DNA of 64,000 nucleotides from Diplosphaera chodatii (taxonomy: Eukaryota; Chlorophyta; Trebouxiophyceae; Prasiolales; Stichococcaceae): contig JAALGY010000042.1 of NCBI GenBank assembly GCA_032358165.1, forward strand, positions 124,001-188,000, in the 5' to 3' direction. The notes below the pieces were generated by a model. The model saw only the letters and a list, made by a program, of their open reading frames with translations. It was not told the DNA's origin and ran no database searches. Position 1 is the first letter of the stretch, and the number at the start of each line of letters is the position of its first letter. Below are positions 37,372 through 49,467 of the stretch, piece by piece. A program made the position numbers and the translations under genes.

Positions 37372-40300
37372 CTAGAGCGCCACCGCGAAGCGTTGATTGG
37401 CCACCACAAGTCTGGTCCTGTCTTTTGTCAGGTTTCCGGCGGGTGCCCAAGCAGCACTCCCCGGATACAGGCGCTCAGCCGTGCCCGCTTGCTCGAAGTT
37501 GTTCGTGAAGCCTGCACACATAATGCACAGCAAATGCAGCGAGGCTATGCACGTGCGCGTTGTGCTGCCGCGGTGCTTTGGGCTACATCCGGCGTTGACA
37601 CCACTGGCAGTGTGCTGCGCCACGACATGCGGCTGAGAGCGCACCGCCAACGACGAAACACGACCCATCTGCACGACCAGAGCATGTCGTTGTCGGACTT
37701 GTGCTCAGACAACAATTGATAGGATGTCAGCTCCCATGGCAGAAGATAGTGTCAGGGCATTACCTTGACTGCTGCAATATTCACACGCAAAGCAGCTGAG
37801 AAGTGTAGTGTGCTACAAAGGACCATCACATGCCTGGTAACGATAGCGCCGAGGCGAAGTAGCGAGCCTGCAGCGCGACAGGCCATCGTTGTTACACCTG
37901 TTGCTGCTGCTGACGAACAGTGGGCAATGGCGTGCCACACAGGTGCGAAACAGGCCTGATCGAGCATACGATGATGCATAAGAGGAACATTGCCATTGTG
38001 CCAATGCCGTGATCCGTGCACTCACCGTCAGCAAGGGTGTGCTCGAGTCATGCCAGGCCTGGGCGTCCGCATCGAGCACCTATGCAATTGAACAAGCAGA
38101 AAGGCTGGCGTGCAGCTCGCCCTATCACCAATCACCAACAGCTGCCCTTCATTCATGAAGTCTGGACAGCAGGAATCAGCACCCGCATGCTCTGTGGCGT
38201 GCTCCGTGGGAATGCGTCACGCCAACATGATATGTACGGTGATCCTGTGATTGCAGTCATTGGAGCCACGTGCGAAAGCTGCCAACTCCTTGCCTGGACA
38301 GTCGGCAGGGCAGCATTTGGGCCGTTTTGAATACCGAGGAAGCCACCAATCAGGAATGCTGTCTTGTCATGATTGCAGCTGGCCAGCGTGATGACGTCCG
38401 CCTGTACCTACATGTGCGTGTTTGACACACCACGACCGCTCACATGCCACGAAGTGTGATCTGTGCATTCATCATGTCACGTGTGAGCAAGACCACATGT
38501 CGTTTTGAAGTTTAGATCATTTGCAGCCGAGCAGCTAGTTTCAGACCAACCTTGGGCGTCACAGCCGTCCAGGCAGGATCATTTGGCTTAAGGACGAAAG
38601 TCAGTGTTTCAATCCGTGACATGTTTGCGGGTTTCACGGCCGCCACAAGGGTGCCGCCTGTTAGCACGACCTGGATGTGCACAGGATCTCTCGGTTGGCC
38701 AGTGCCAAGCAAAACAGTGTGCAGCCTTGGTGCTTCCTGCCAGCCACAAGCCACGAGTGGGCAGCCCTGCAGCCACAATCATGCGCATACAGAGCCACGG
38801 TTTGCCTTGCGCACCAGCTGGAAGGCGAAGGGGGCGAAGTAGCAGTCGGTGGGGATACTCGGGACTGGGTGATACTGCAGGGTCGACTCGTTGAAGATCT
38901 CGCAGCTGGTTGTGTTCGCGCCGTCCTCTCCGCTGCAGTGCAGTGGCCGTCCCTGCGGCACTGCAGGAGCATGTCTGTCTGCAGCATTGCAGCGGGCCAG
39001 GTCCTCGAAGCACATCAACGCTGCCACTCAAATGTCGACCGGGCTGCAGCTGACGGGACTACCGACAACACGTCTCACGGCGGCACGCAGGTCACCTGGT
39101 ACAGAACGCTGGCATGGTAGGTGCGGTTGGTGGTCATCGAGGCCGCCGCCGTCCACATGTTGGTCTTGGAGTTGTACACCTGCGCTCGAATGTTTTCAAA
39201 ACTATTGGGCAAAGGTTTTAATGCACGTCCATTGAAACTTACACAAACTTAGGTGTCACTATGATGACGATGTGGCAGAGGCAGCGCACCTCGCATGTGA
39301 CCGCAATGTATTGCTGTGCGTCTCTCCCTCCACACGCCAGTGCAGAGTTGCCATCTATGTCACGCACATCGGCAGGTCGGAATCGGTGTCAAGTCCCGTC
39401 ATGCTGCCAAGCCTAAGGCTATGCGGGCTGCTCTGCTCCACACAATGTGAGAGCGCCACACCCTGGGGCGTTCGTGGTGGGGCGGCACAGACTTCATCGG
39501 AGCTGAACAACGCAGCATAGGTGCACAGCTGCAAGCTCGGGTGCATCCACCGTGTGTGCATCGTTGTTCGTCACCTGGCAGCGCTAACAGCGTGAGGCCC
39601 TCGCGGCCGGGAGCTTCTACAAAAGGGCCTGCATGGCAACAGGCAAAAATGGCATCAGGTCGTCGGTGCCAGAAAGGCGATCTTGCAGATAGAACGCTGG
39701 CTATGAATGCGACTAGCATGGATGGGGTTGCTGTGCAGCGGACGTCTTCTGTGCAGCACTTCTCGCGGCAGCAGGGTCACCAAAACCAATTTGTGCTGAT
39801 CAGGCCAGGCACGCAGGTCAACGCGCACGGCTGGCCGGAAGCGCTCATCACCATCAGCGGAACAGCACAGCCTGGGCGAACATACATTGCGATCGGAACA
39901 GAGTGTGTTCACCATCAACACGCCGCACCTGTTGCGGACCAGGTCCCGGTGGCGGGGTTGTACACCTGCAGTGCACACATGTGATAGGGCTCAACTAGGC
40001 CTCACTGCGCACTGCAATGTGATCCGCGGCTCCTGTCCTGTGACGCTGACACCTTGCTGCAGAGGTGGGCGGCCTACCGTCTGTGGGGCCTCGAGCTGCC
40101 ACCCGGGAGGCGGCTGACTGACGCAGGCCGGCTCAACACATATGGCATCTCACAGTTTGGGGTGTGCGTGGTGAAAGCACAATGGACAGGCTGTGCATGC
40201 GCGCCTCTGAGGTGTTGTAATGTGTGGCACTCTCGTCCCGCCCGCCAGCCCATAGCACCAGCCCGTTCCCCAGCTTGACCTGTGATTGACAAGGTGCTCA

Positions 40301-43200
40301 TGGTCATATTGATATGCTCATGGTCATGTTGACCAGACCCTGGATCTTTTTGGGCTCAACAGCCGGTTGACGACCGGAAACACAGGGGCCACATGCCACA
40401 TAGCAGCGCCCAGCAATGTGCCACAGCAACGCTGCTGGGCTGGCTGGGCCATGCTGCAGGAGCTGCCAGCCAGACGCACATCGGGGACGACCTTGGCAGG
40501 CGGGGGTGCAGGGCTGCGACGTCAGGCAGCTGTGGATGTAAACACCCTATGATACATGATGTACAGGCGGTAGACCCTCCTCGCATCTCACCAGGGCAGC
40601 GTTATAGCGGTACCCGGCCGGCTGCGCGATGGTGCCGTCCCACCCTGTAGGCGCATCCGGACGCTGCAGCTCGGCGTGCGGTGGGGTCTCGGTGTCATCA
40701 TTGCCGCCTGCGATGAAGCAGCAGCACCACATGGGTCTGGCCTGTAGCTACGGATGGAATTTGTGGGGACAGCCAGGCTGCTCGCCTGCTTGCTCAGCCG
40801 CGGCTTTGAGCGGCAGGCTACGCTGCACAGGGGAGAGCAACCAGTACGTGCATTTGTGCAGCGGGGTCACTTCCCGCTGCAGAGCAGTGCGTTCCAGCAG
40901 GCTGGCGGGCGCGGCACGCCACATGCGACTGGCTGGATGCAACAGGCTCAGGAGAAGTGGTGGGCTGAGATGCTCCCAAATAGGTGAAGCTAGGCATGCG
41001 GACCAGCTGACGATGGGTTATGGCTTGAGGCAGCGCCGCAGCTGGCGTACATCCGTCCATCAGATTCAAACACGATCCAATCACGGTATATGCTCATGCC
41101 ACCCGCGCAGGCAGGTGACAGCAGTTCAGCGGCTGGTAGCGGGGTGGCTTGGCACCTCACCCACGGCCAGGACGCCTGCGAACGGCGGCGGGGGCGGGGG
41201 CGGCGGCGGGGACGGCGGCGGGTGGCTGGGGGGCGGAGAGGCGGGAGGGTTTGGCGGCCCTGCAGCGGACACGACACTGTTCCCTCAGCATGACGTCTCG
41301 TCAGACAACCCGCCAAGAGGCTGAAGCCATCATACGACGCGCAGTCGGTGACGGATTCACCCGCAGATACAGCATCAAAGCTGCTCTGTCTGGCGCACTT
41401 GGCTGCAAAGCAGCAAGCAGATGGAGGTCAGGGTGTGCTGTCTCTTAGGGCTCATCATTACGCCCAAATGTAGCCGCAGACTCACGGCAGGCGGTCCGCG
41501 CGGCGTTGGCTGCGTAGCCACGGGGGCACAGGGCGCACTGACTCTGGCCCGCCGCAGCCGAGAAGCGCTGGCGGCCGTCGGCGGCAGCCCCGGCGCACCG
41601 CCCGCAGCTGAAATCCCCGCTGCCTGCCTTTGCGGTGCCTGCACAGCATCGCGGACTGCGCTCACATGTCTGATACCCAGCAGTGCAGCCCAGCACGCGC
41701 AGCGTGGGCAAGGGGCCGACCAGGCTGCCTGCTCGATGGCAGGTCAGGTGAAGGTCATGACAGCAGCAGCCGCCGCGCGCGTCACCGGATGATGACATGA
41801 CCTGCCGACCCTGCATGCCGACCCACCTGGCGGGCACTTCTCGGGGGCGCCCAGGCGGCCGGGCTGCACGCCGGGCCCGTAGCTGACGCACGCCGTGCGC
41901 GCAGCGTTCACACGCCTGCGGGCGGGGCAGGCCCTGCAGGTGCGCTGCCGCGGGCTGGGCTGGTAGGTGCGGCTGGTGCACTTCGCGCACTTCGCGTTGC
42001 CCGCCCCAGCTTTGGCGCTGCCCGGTGGGCAGGGCTGCGCCATGTCGGAGCCGTCCAGCTGGTAGCCGGGCCCAGCCACTGCAGTGAGCACGGAAGGATC
42101 ACGAGGTCATGCTAGTCGTAATCATCAGCAGTCATGCAGTCCAACCATTACCGCTGCAACGCGGCAACATGTCGCACTGCATTCCTCCGTATGAACATGC
42201 GGCCGCGCAGCGTGACATGTTGAAGCAGTTGAGATCAGCAAACAACCAAGAAACAAAGCACGTTGGCAGCTCACCGACTTGGCAGCGCTGGATGGCGTAG
42301 GCCTTGGCATCGCGGACAGCCGTGCAGCAGGAATTCTTCGCACTGACCTTCTTCACGGTGGAGAACGTGCACCGCAGGCACTGCGCACCGTGGACCTGCG
42401 GTGCAGAAATAGCAGTGCACACCCAACCAGCAGGCGCGCACAAGCCTCGCTTACTAATGTTGATGTGCAGGTCTGCAGTACCGCACATGTGCGGCACATG
42501 TACATGTGCAATACAACCATGGAGCCTGTGACTCACGCGCCCACTGCACGGCCGGCAGTCCCTGACAGCACATCTCGCAGTCACCTTGATGCAGTTGGTC
42601 ATGTAGCGGTCCAGCTCGCTGCATCTGGGGCGGCCTGCGGCGGACCGCACCTCGCAGCGCCTCAGGACCGCGGCCACCTGCGGTAGAGTGTCCGAGTACG
42701 GCTAGATGCTCCAGAGCTACTGTATGTATATCAAGTATGCATAAAGCGTTGACCAGCCCTGTGGCACGAGGCACGCAGTGGCCGACCCTCAGGTCCCTGC
42801 CAGCAAATGAGTCATTCCAACATCGGAGGTGCGACTTGGTCCAACAGGAGCGCCCTTCATAGGCAGCCAGCCCTGTAGTCTTAGCTGGCAATGCCACTTG
42901 CATCTGCGTGCGGCCGGCGCATGCTGGCAAGCCGCGCAACGAGCGGCAGCCGGTGCCATGCAGTGCGTGATTACGCTGGGCAGGTTGTGGGATGCTGCGT
43001 TCAACTGGGAGTCGCACCTCAGGATCATTGCGTCCGCCGACGACTAACAGACTCCGTGCGCTGTGCCCCTCAAGGTCCGCGGGGTCTGCCTGCACGCCGC
43101 TGTGCGTGGTTGCATCAACTCCAGCCAATCCTCCGCCAGGGGCCAGCAGCATGGCCATCAACAGCAACCATGCAGCTGCTCGCGAATGGAAGCCCTCCAT
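37372..43200 (-). CDS. Secreted Cys-rich - Kelch propeller protein (copy A)
   Basis: Complete 659-residue model with agreeing phases. Exons (minus): 43200-43018, 42677-42585, 42395-42275, 42078-41827, 41638-41486, 41259-41161, 40707-40592, 40279-40181, 39965-39929, 39628-39575, 39354-39290, 39179-39096, 38952-38815, 38670-38551, 38407-38294, 38079-38026, 37867-37834, 37668-37645, 37511-37372. Signal peptide about 1-27; GGRNDPE 55-61; Cys-rich module 62-132; ephrin-receptor-like Cys repeats 133-267; a 33-residue Pro-rich linker; Kelch propeller 301-659 with GGNDDTE, VLWAGG, VYNPATGTW, LACGG, VYNSKTNMW, RTYHAS, FLIGG, DGSCFVVGG and ERLYPGSAAW. The RTYHAS and ARYFAS strands resemble the Tyr-bearing strands of galactose/glyoxal oxidases, but the copper site is not established. 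GC donors occur after 38294 and 37834. There is no membrane span or anchor signal, so the protein should be secreted. Confidence 0.85.
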
Positions 43201-44501
43201 GGCCAGAGCGTACTGGCGGACGACGGCGCGGGTCAAGTTTGTCGACCTGGTGTTTTGTGTGGGTGTTTAACACCGTGCCAGCTAGCACATCAGTCACCGG
43301 CAGGTTCAAATGGCAGGTCCAAGGGTCGAACCAGCGAAACCAGCCTTTGAATGCTCAAACACAGTCTGCGGAGCTGAGGCTGCGACACCTCACCACATAC
43401 AGTCCACATGTGTACACAGCTTCATTCGCATATATGACAGGGCGCATGCAACCGTGCCGGTCAGGCGGCATCATTAAGTCGGATCCACAATACCAACTGC
43501 AGGAATGCAGCAGTCACAGCACTGTACCGTATCTGATGCCGACGCCAAAGTGAACACAACACAGTCACCGTGCTGCAGGCGTGGGATTTCAGTTCACACT
43601 GTTCACGTCCGATACCTGCAACATTCAGCCGCCACCAGCTTGCAGGCTGCCCGGACATCAGCACCCACCCAGCCATGCATGGCCGGGGTCAGCTGCTACA
43701 GAAGAGCTGCCTGTACAGGACTGTACCCAGCGCAGGCTACCCGCCCCTGCTATGCTCCTCAGGCCATATGCCGCTGGCCAATGCCTGCGCGCAGCAGGCA
43801 ACAGCTAGCTAGGGTCAAGCACCGCACAGCGCCTGTGGAGTGGGGAGCACAATCCGCTACAGAAGCCGTGCGAACAAGTGTGGTCGCGTCCAATGCTACC
43901 ACGTGGAGGATGTCTTGAGCTCTGGCCATCACTGAAGAAGAGAAGGTCGGCGGTGGCTCCGATGTTTTCGGCGCGACGGCCGCAAAACCCTGGTGTCCAG
44001 CTGGAGTGTGGGTATGCAGCGACCACATGCAGCTCATGCACCCACATTGCGATCATCCGCATCGCGGGTAAGACCCGACTGGCGACCACATCTAGGCGGT
44101 CCGTTCAGGCAGGGCCCCCACAGCGTCGACATCTGTTGCAGATCACAGTACAGTCCATGCACCAACTCAAACTGCGAGCAGCAGTTTGATCGGTTGCTGA
44201 CCACAGAGCTGGCCTGGCGTCGACGCAGCCTTCTGGAGCTGCCAGCTTGCCGACTCCAGTCAACGGGCGGACCGCGATCCAGCCACTGCAGGCGAGTCTG
44301 CCACGTGCTCTGTTCAATTGCAGGAGGCTATCCGCCTGACACACGCCTGTTTGGTGCTGCACCGACCTCTTGCAAACGTCTGGCTTGCGCAATCACGCGC
44401 TGTGCCGCTGGTGTATCATGTTCCGACATTGCCGCAGTGGAGTCTGATGGCAGGCTCCCTGGTTCACTCAAATTGTGCATCGATGCAGGTAGGGCTCCCT
44501 C
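43201..44501. other. Divergent intergenic region
   Basis: Lies between the start of Kelch copy A (minus) and the first supported exon of the Lys-tailed protein gene (plus). It probably holds both promoters. Further 5' exons of the plus-strand gene could lie here, but I could not find one with matching phase and splice signals. Confidence 0.4.
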
Positions 44502-46087
44502 ATGGGGTGGAGCGTCGAGGTGCACGAGCGCCAGCGGTTGGCGGAGGCGGCCGCGGCGAAGCGGCCGAGACGGGCGGCCCCTGCGCAGCCGCGCCCCATC
44601 GAGTCCGGCGTCTGGCAGGTGGCGGCAGGTGGGCAGCCGCCGTCAGGCCAGCCAGGACTGCCCATTGCATCTCTCCGCTTGCTGCTCCGTACCATGGCCT
44701 CTGTCCATGCTATGAAAATGACTTTCAGGTGCACGCCACCTTGCGATCTGGATGTGTACTGCCTTGGACTGCAGCCTGCCGCGGTGTCGTCATGAGGACG
44801 TGGATGGGATCCTGAACATGCGCAGGCTCGAAAACTGTCACAGCGCTGGCGGCAGCGGTGCTGGCGGCGCTGTGGGCGCGCCGCAGCAGCACGCGGCAGC
44901 AGCGGCTGGCGACGGCCAAGCGGCCGGAGTCGCTCCTGGGCCGCGTCGGAGGCGCCATCGCGGCCCGCCTGCAGGTCCGAGTGAACCGACTGGCCATCTG
45001 ACCTATGTCCAGGCGTACGCCTGTGTTGTCAGCGGCACCGCATCCTCACTCTGCCGGTACATCGGGCTTGTACACAGTCTCCTGAGTGCTATGCTGACGC
45101 GACGAGATGGTGTCGCTCAGGCGCTGGGGGTGGCGGACATCTTGGACAGAGGCCGCGGCCGCGGCCCCAGCGGCGGCGGCAGCGGGAAGCAGCGGCAGCG
45201 CAAGCCCGCGCCCAGGCCGCCGGCGGCGCGGGCCGCCGGGGAGGCGGCCCTGCAGCGCAGCTCCGCTGCGGCGGCGGCGGCGGCGGTGGCAGCAGAGACC
45301 CCAGCTGCGGCGGCGGTGGCGGCCCCGGCTGCAGCAGGGTCCCCTGCGGCGCCAGCGCCTGCAGCGCAGCCGAACGACGGCTCGTCAGGTGAGGGGCGGC
45401 CGACCTGGGTCGCGCCACCCTGGAGTGAGGGAGTCGGGGCAGCGGGATGACGGAAACAGCCCCCGCAAGGGCTGCGGCCCCCTGCACTTGGCTGTGTGCC
45501 CACCAGATCGCAGGCAGGCCGGCACTCCCTGTGAAGCTCGTCCGGCAGCACATGCGGCGCTGCAGCGAGCTTGCATCCATCGCACGCGGGAATCGGTGCG
45601 ACAGCGACGTCTCCCATGAGGCTGGTACATGCTGGGCCCTCACCATTCCGTGTCTTGCGTCGCGGCAGGCGGCAGCGGCAGCCTGGGCAGCCCCCAGCAG
45701 CCGGGTGCCTACCTGGACGTGGCGCCTGGCTCCGCCCCTGCGGCCCCAGCGCAGCCGCCGCCGCACGCCAGGTGCGGGGCTGGATGCAGGGTTTAGGGGT
45801 TTTGGTCAGCGGTGTTCATCGCAATCCCAGCGGGCTCATCGGCTCAGCAATGCGGCTCACCGCCCCATGGCTGCGCTGTGCCCTTGCGGATGTGCGGCCC
45901 GGGGCAGCATCGGCGGCGCACCGTGTCAGAACAGTATACGGCAATGGTATGGTGTTTTCCACCGGTGTGCTGCTGGCGCCTGCCTGAGCAACGGCAGTCT
46001 GAGCTTGGTCTGGACTCGCCGTGCAGGCCAGCGGAGCAGCGAGGGGGCCAGCGCAAGAAGAAGGGCAAGGGGAAGCGGAAGAAGTGA
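44502..46087 (+). CDS. Unrecognised single-span protein with Lys-rich C-terminus
   Basis: Six exons chain in phase: 44502-44618, 44729-44783, 44826-44974, 45121-45388, 45669-45771, 46027-46087 (250 residues). The predicted order is a basic Ala/Arg/Pro-rich start, then one hydrophobic stretch (TVTALAAAVLAALWA) followed by an Arg-rich flank. A stretch reading ALGVADILDRGRGRG leads into a long Ala/Pro/Gly-rich region, and the protein ends in a Lys/Gly/Arg cluster (QRKKKGKGKRKK). The positive flank suggests a membrane protein with the tail on the cytosolic side. The tail could bind acidic lipid or nucleic acid, but this is inference. The second exon is short and has a modest donor, and the true start may be upstream. 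I do not recognise a family. Confidence 0.5.
45791..45804 (+). repeat. Plant-type telomere-like motif in an intron
   Basis: GTTTAGGGGTTTTGG occurs in the last intron of the Lys-tailed protein gene; a similar GGGTTTAGGGTT is at 56469-56480 in a PCYT2 intron. Each is only one to two units long. Confidence 0.4.
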
Positions 46088-46793
46088 CGGGGACGCCGGC
46101 CCTGGTGTGATAGCAGGCTGGCGACGCGGCCACGGCAGCAACATACAGCAGAGGATGCGCACAGCCCAGAGATTCATGTGTCGGACGCCACTAATGCAGC
46201 TCCAACAGCAGGGATGCTGCAACATGGAAATTGGCATCTGCCCGGAGTGGACCAGCATGCATAAAGGCCGGCCCCAACACTTCACTCCAACAGGAAGAAC
46301 ATCTGGGTGCAACAGGGCAGCGTGGCCTGAGTCAGGCAGCAGTTTGACAACAGTTGCTGCAGTTGCACCTTACCATATACGGATGAAGCCGGTGACATGA
46401 CAGAGCGCAGCAATGGCTTGGGTTTTCATTCGCAATGGGGCTGACTGGCATCGTACAGCATGAATCATGTGTGACAGATGTAGGCCAGGCCCGTACAGCA
46501 AGAAGGCTCGATCGCAGATTAGGATGACGACCACTCGGTCATATCTGTGGAAGTAGATGGTAGCCTCGCGCCGATTTGCAGATGGCAGATTCAGACCCCA
46601 CTCAGTGTAGCTTCCAAGTGCAACATGCCTGACGACCATTGTCACCTTGTGCCCCAAAGCAAGCAGCAGGCGCCAAGCTACAGTAGTGAATCGAGAACGG
46701 TAGTACTGGTCCGCCTCGGAATGAGCGACCCCAAAATGCACCCCAGAGTCCAGAGGTCTGACCCCACCACAGGTGATGTGCGCGCCGCAGGCG
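46088..46793. other. Convergent 3' region
   Basis: Tail-to-tail spacer between the Lys-tailed protein gene and the DnaJ gene. No supported coding sequence or recognisable regulatory element. Confidence 0.45.
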
Positions 46794-49429
46794 TCAGGCC
46801 AGCGCCTGCGCCACGGCCAGCATGTCGGCGTGCGTCATGTCCAGGGTGTCCGCCCCCGGGTTGCGGCCCCTGATGAAGGCGCGGAGCTGCGGCTCCGTCA
46901 TTTGCTGGATGTCCGCCTGCGATGGCGCCGGTATATTCACGCCAGAGGGCGGCGGCGGCCGCTGCTGCTGGCTGCCGAAGGGGGCCCCGCCCCCGTAATG
47001 CTGCTGCTGCTGCGGCTGCTGATACCCCCCGAACTGCGCGCCTGAAGGCTGATACTGATATTGCTGCTGCTGTGGGGCGGGGGCGTAGCCGGGGGGCGCT
47101 GTGGCGCCGTGCCGCGTCGGCTGCTGCGGCTGCCACTGCCCCGCCGGCTGCTGGTACGGGGCGTGCTGCTGCTGCTGCTGCGGCGGCGGCCGCGCGGCAA
47201 AGCCGCCGCCGAACCCTGCCCTGGCGCCGCCCGGCATTCCGCCCCCTGGCACCCCGCCGCCAGGACCTGGACGCGGCCAACGACACCCATCTGAGCCGCC
47301 GGGAAACTTGGTGCAGCTGAGTGCCCCGCACGCGCTGCCGTGCTGCTGTATGTGGTCTGCGCTGCGCTGCCGCTGTGCTGGCTGCCGCTGCTGGCGGGGT
47401 GCATGGCGAACCCCCCTCCCAGGCCGGGCGGCGGGTGTCGGTCCCTCACATCTGCTTCCCTGGGTGCCCATCTGTGGGGTGGCAGCGCATGCATTGCTGT
47501 GTGCATCCTTGTTGCGTGGACCGTGGGTCGGAGACCGCTACCGAGGTGCTGCGCTGACAGCCAGATGTGGGCTGCAGGCTGGCAGCACGGCTGCCTTGCT
47601 CGCTGATGCGCCCGTCGCCAACAAAGCGCGGGCCGACAGCACGCGTGCAGGGGCGTGCGCTGCCGTCACGCGGCACGACAGCGGCAGGGGCAGAGGGCGT
47701 GCAGCTACAGGGGGGGGGCGGAGGCTCGCACCTTGGGGCATGCGCAGGCTGTTGGTGCGCTGGTACTTGGCCTTGGCGCCCTGAACCACCACAAGAGCAC
47801 ATGTCAGCGGGTTCTGGCCGTCCATGACGCAGTGATACAAGGCACCGTCAGACGGGCAACAGCCATCCTCGCAGCGGTCACCGTTGTGGTGAATGCTTGC
47901 CCAGGAGGCACAAAGGGCCGACATGCCCGGCCTCCCGCCAAGCCGCACGAGAAGACAGATGACAGTCACATGTTCCAGTCCCCTGAGCCTCGCCTGAAAA
48001 ATGACGCCCAGGGAGCGCAGCGCCGCCGCCCGCGCCTTGAGCACCTTGGCCGGCTGCCCGGGCTCCTGGCACACGTGCGCGCACACCGCCTGCAGAGAGC
48101 ATCGCAGTCGTGCTGTGAGCCTGCGCGGCCGTCAAGTGCTGTCGCTCAACGCACTTCCACTGACAGCCTCCGGACTTTGCAACATGCTTTGTGAGAAGCC
48201 CGCACAGCCAGCAGTCTGCTATGCGTGCTGAGCAGGGCTCCCGTGCAGAAGGTGAGCGGCTTCAGCAACAGGCACGATGGCAAGGCGATCCGCAATGAAT
48301 TTGGGTGCAAAGTCGGCAAACAGCACCTCCAGCGTGTTCTCGATGTCCACCACGTTGATCTTCCACAGCGACTGCATCATCGCGGCGGACTGGTCCAGCA
48401 GGTACTGCGCCGCCGCATCCGCGTTGCCGGTGACCTATGCAATGGCGAACACAGCTTGACCAGCCAGGGCCCCACAGCTAAAGGAAAGTCGCACAGTGGT
48501 CTGAGGTGCTGAAGAGCGCTTCGCTACTGGCCGCAACGCTGCTGCGAAGTGCAGCAAGAGCCCAAAGTTGCGTGACGGTGTGAAAGCGTTGTTGTTCAGA
48601 GCCAGGCTTGAGTTTGCTGCAGGCAGCTGCTCCCCATGCTTCAACTCTTCTCGGGGTCCCAAAGCACTGCCGTGCATGCTGCCTCGCCGCGAGTGAGCTA
48701 CAATGTGATAAGGATCACAGAGGCCTGGGACCTGCACGCGAGCGACCCATCGCACAAGCCCGCACCTGGTACTGCTTCTTGGCGTTGGCCTGCATGACCA
48801 GGATGTTGGCGGCGCCGCTGGCGGCGGTGACCTGCGACTTGACGCCGTGCCCCTTGGCGCGCATCCACTCCACTGCCGACCCCAGGCCCTTGCCCGCGTA
48901 CATGCGCCCCCGCCGCTCGTAGATGTACCTGCAGGCACGGGGTCAGCAATCGGGTTTGCGCTGCAGTGCCCCAGCCGTGGATCAGTCGGCGGCTGGTGCG
49001 GTGGCCTGAAATGCGCACGTTTGCAGTGTTGCAGGCAGATGACCCGTGCCTCTGCAGGCAGCAACCAGCCACCAGCTGCACATGAAGTACACAGCATGCG
49101 ATATTGACGCGGAATCCAGATCACCGCCCGCGCTGCTGATTCGCAAAAGTATGCCCACCCAATGGTGTGCAGCATCGCCTCCCCGAATGCCGCGTCGGAG
49201 AGCTTCTCCGCCTCCGCCTGCGCCCAGGCCTTGAAGCCCTCCTTGTCGCCGTCCACATAGCGCGCGACGCGGGCCTTCAGCAGCGCCTCCAGCTTGCCGA
49301 CGCGTTGCTGCAGTGGATGAGCAGTTATGTGTGTGAAATCACTGTGTCCAGCTGTCACCACAAAATCAAGAGCACTGCTTCGCAGCTGCTGTGAAGCCCC
49401 ACTGCCTGACTGCTGTCAGCCCGCGGCAG

Positions 49430-49467
<38 letters not shown>

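Noticed and set aside
37372..41259. Calling the Kelch proteins galactose or glyoxal oxidases
   Set aside because: Strands such as RTYHAS resemble the copper-ligand strands, but I cannot place all ligands (Cys, two Tyr, two His), and no C-terminal oxidase domain is present.
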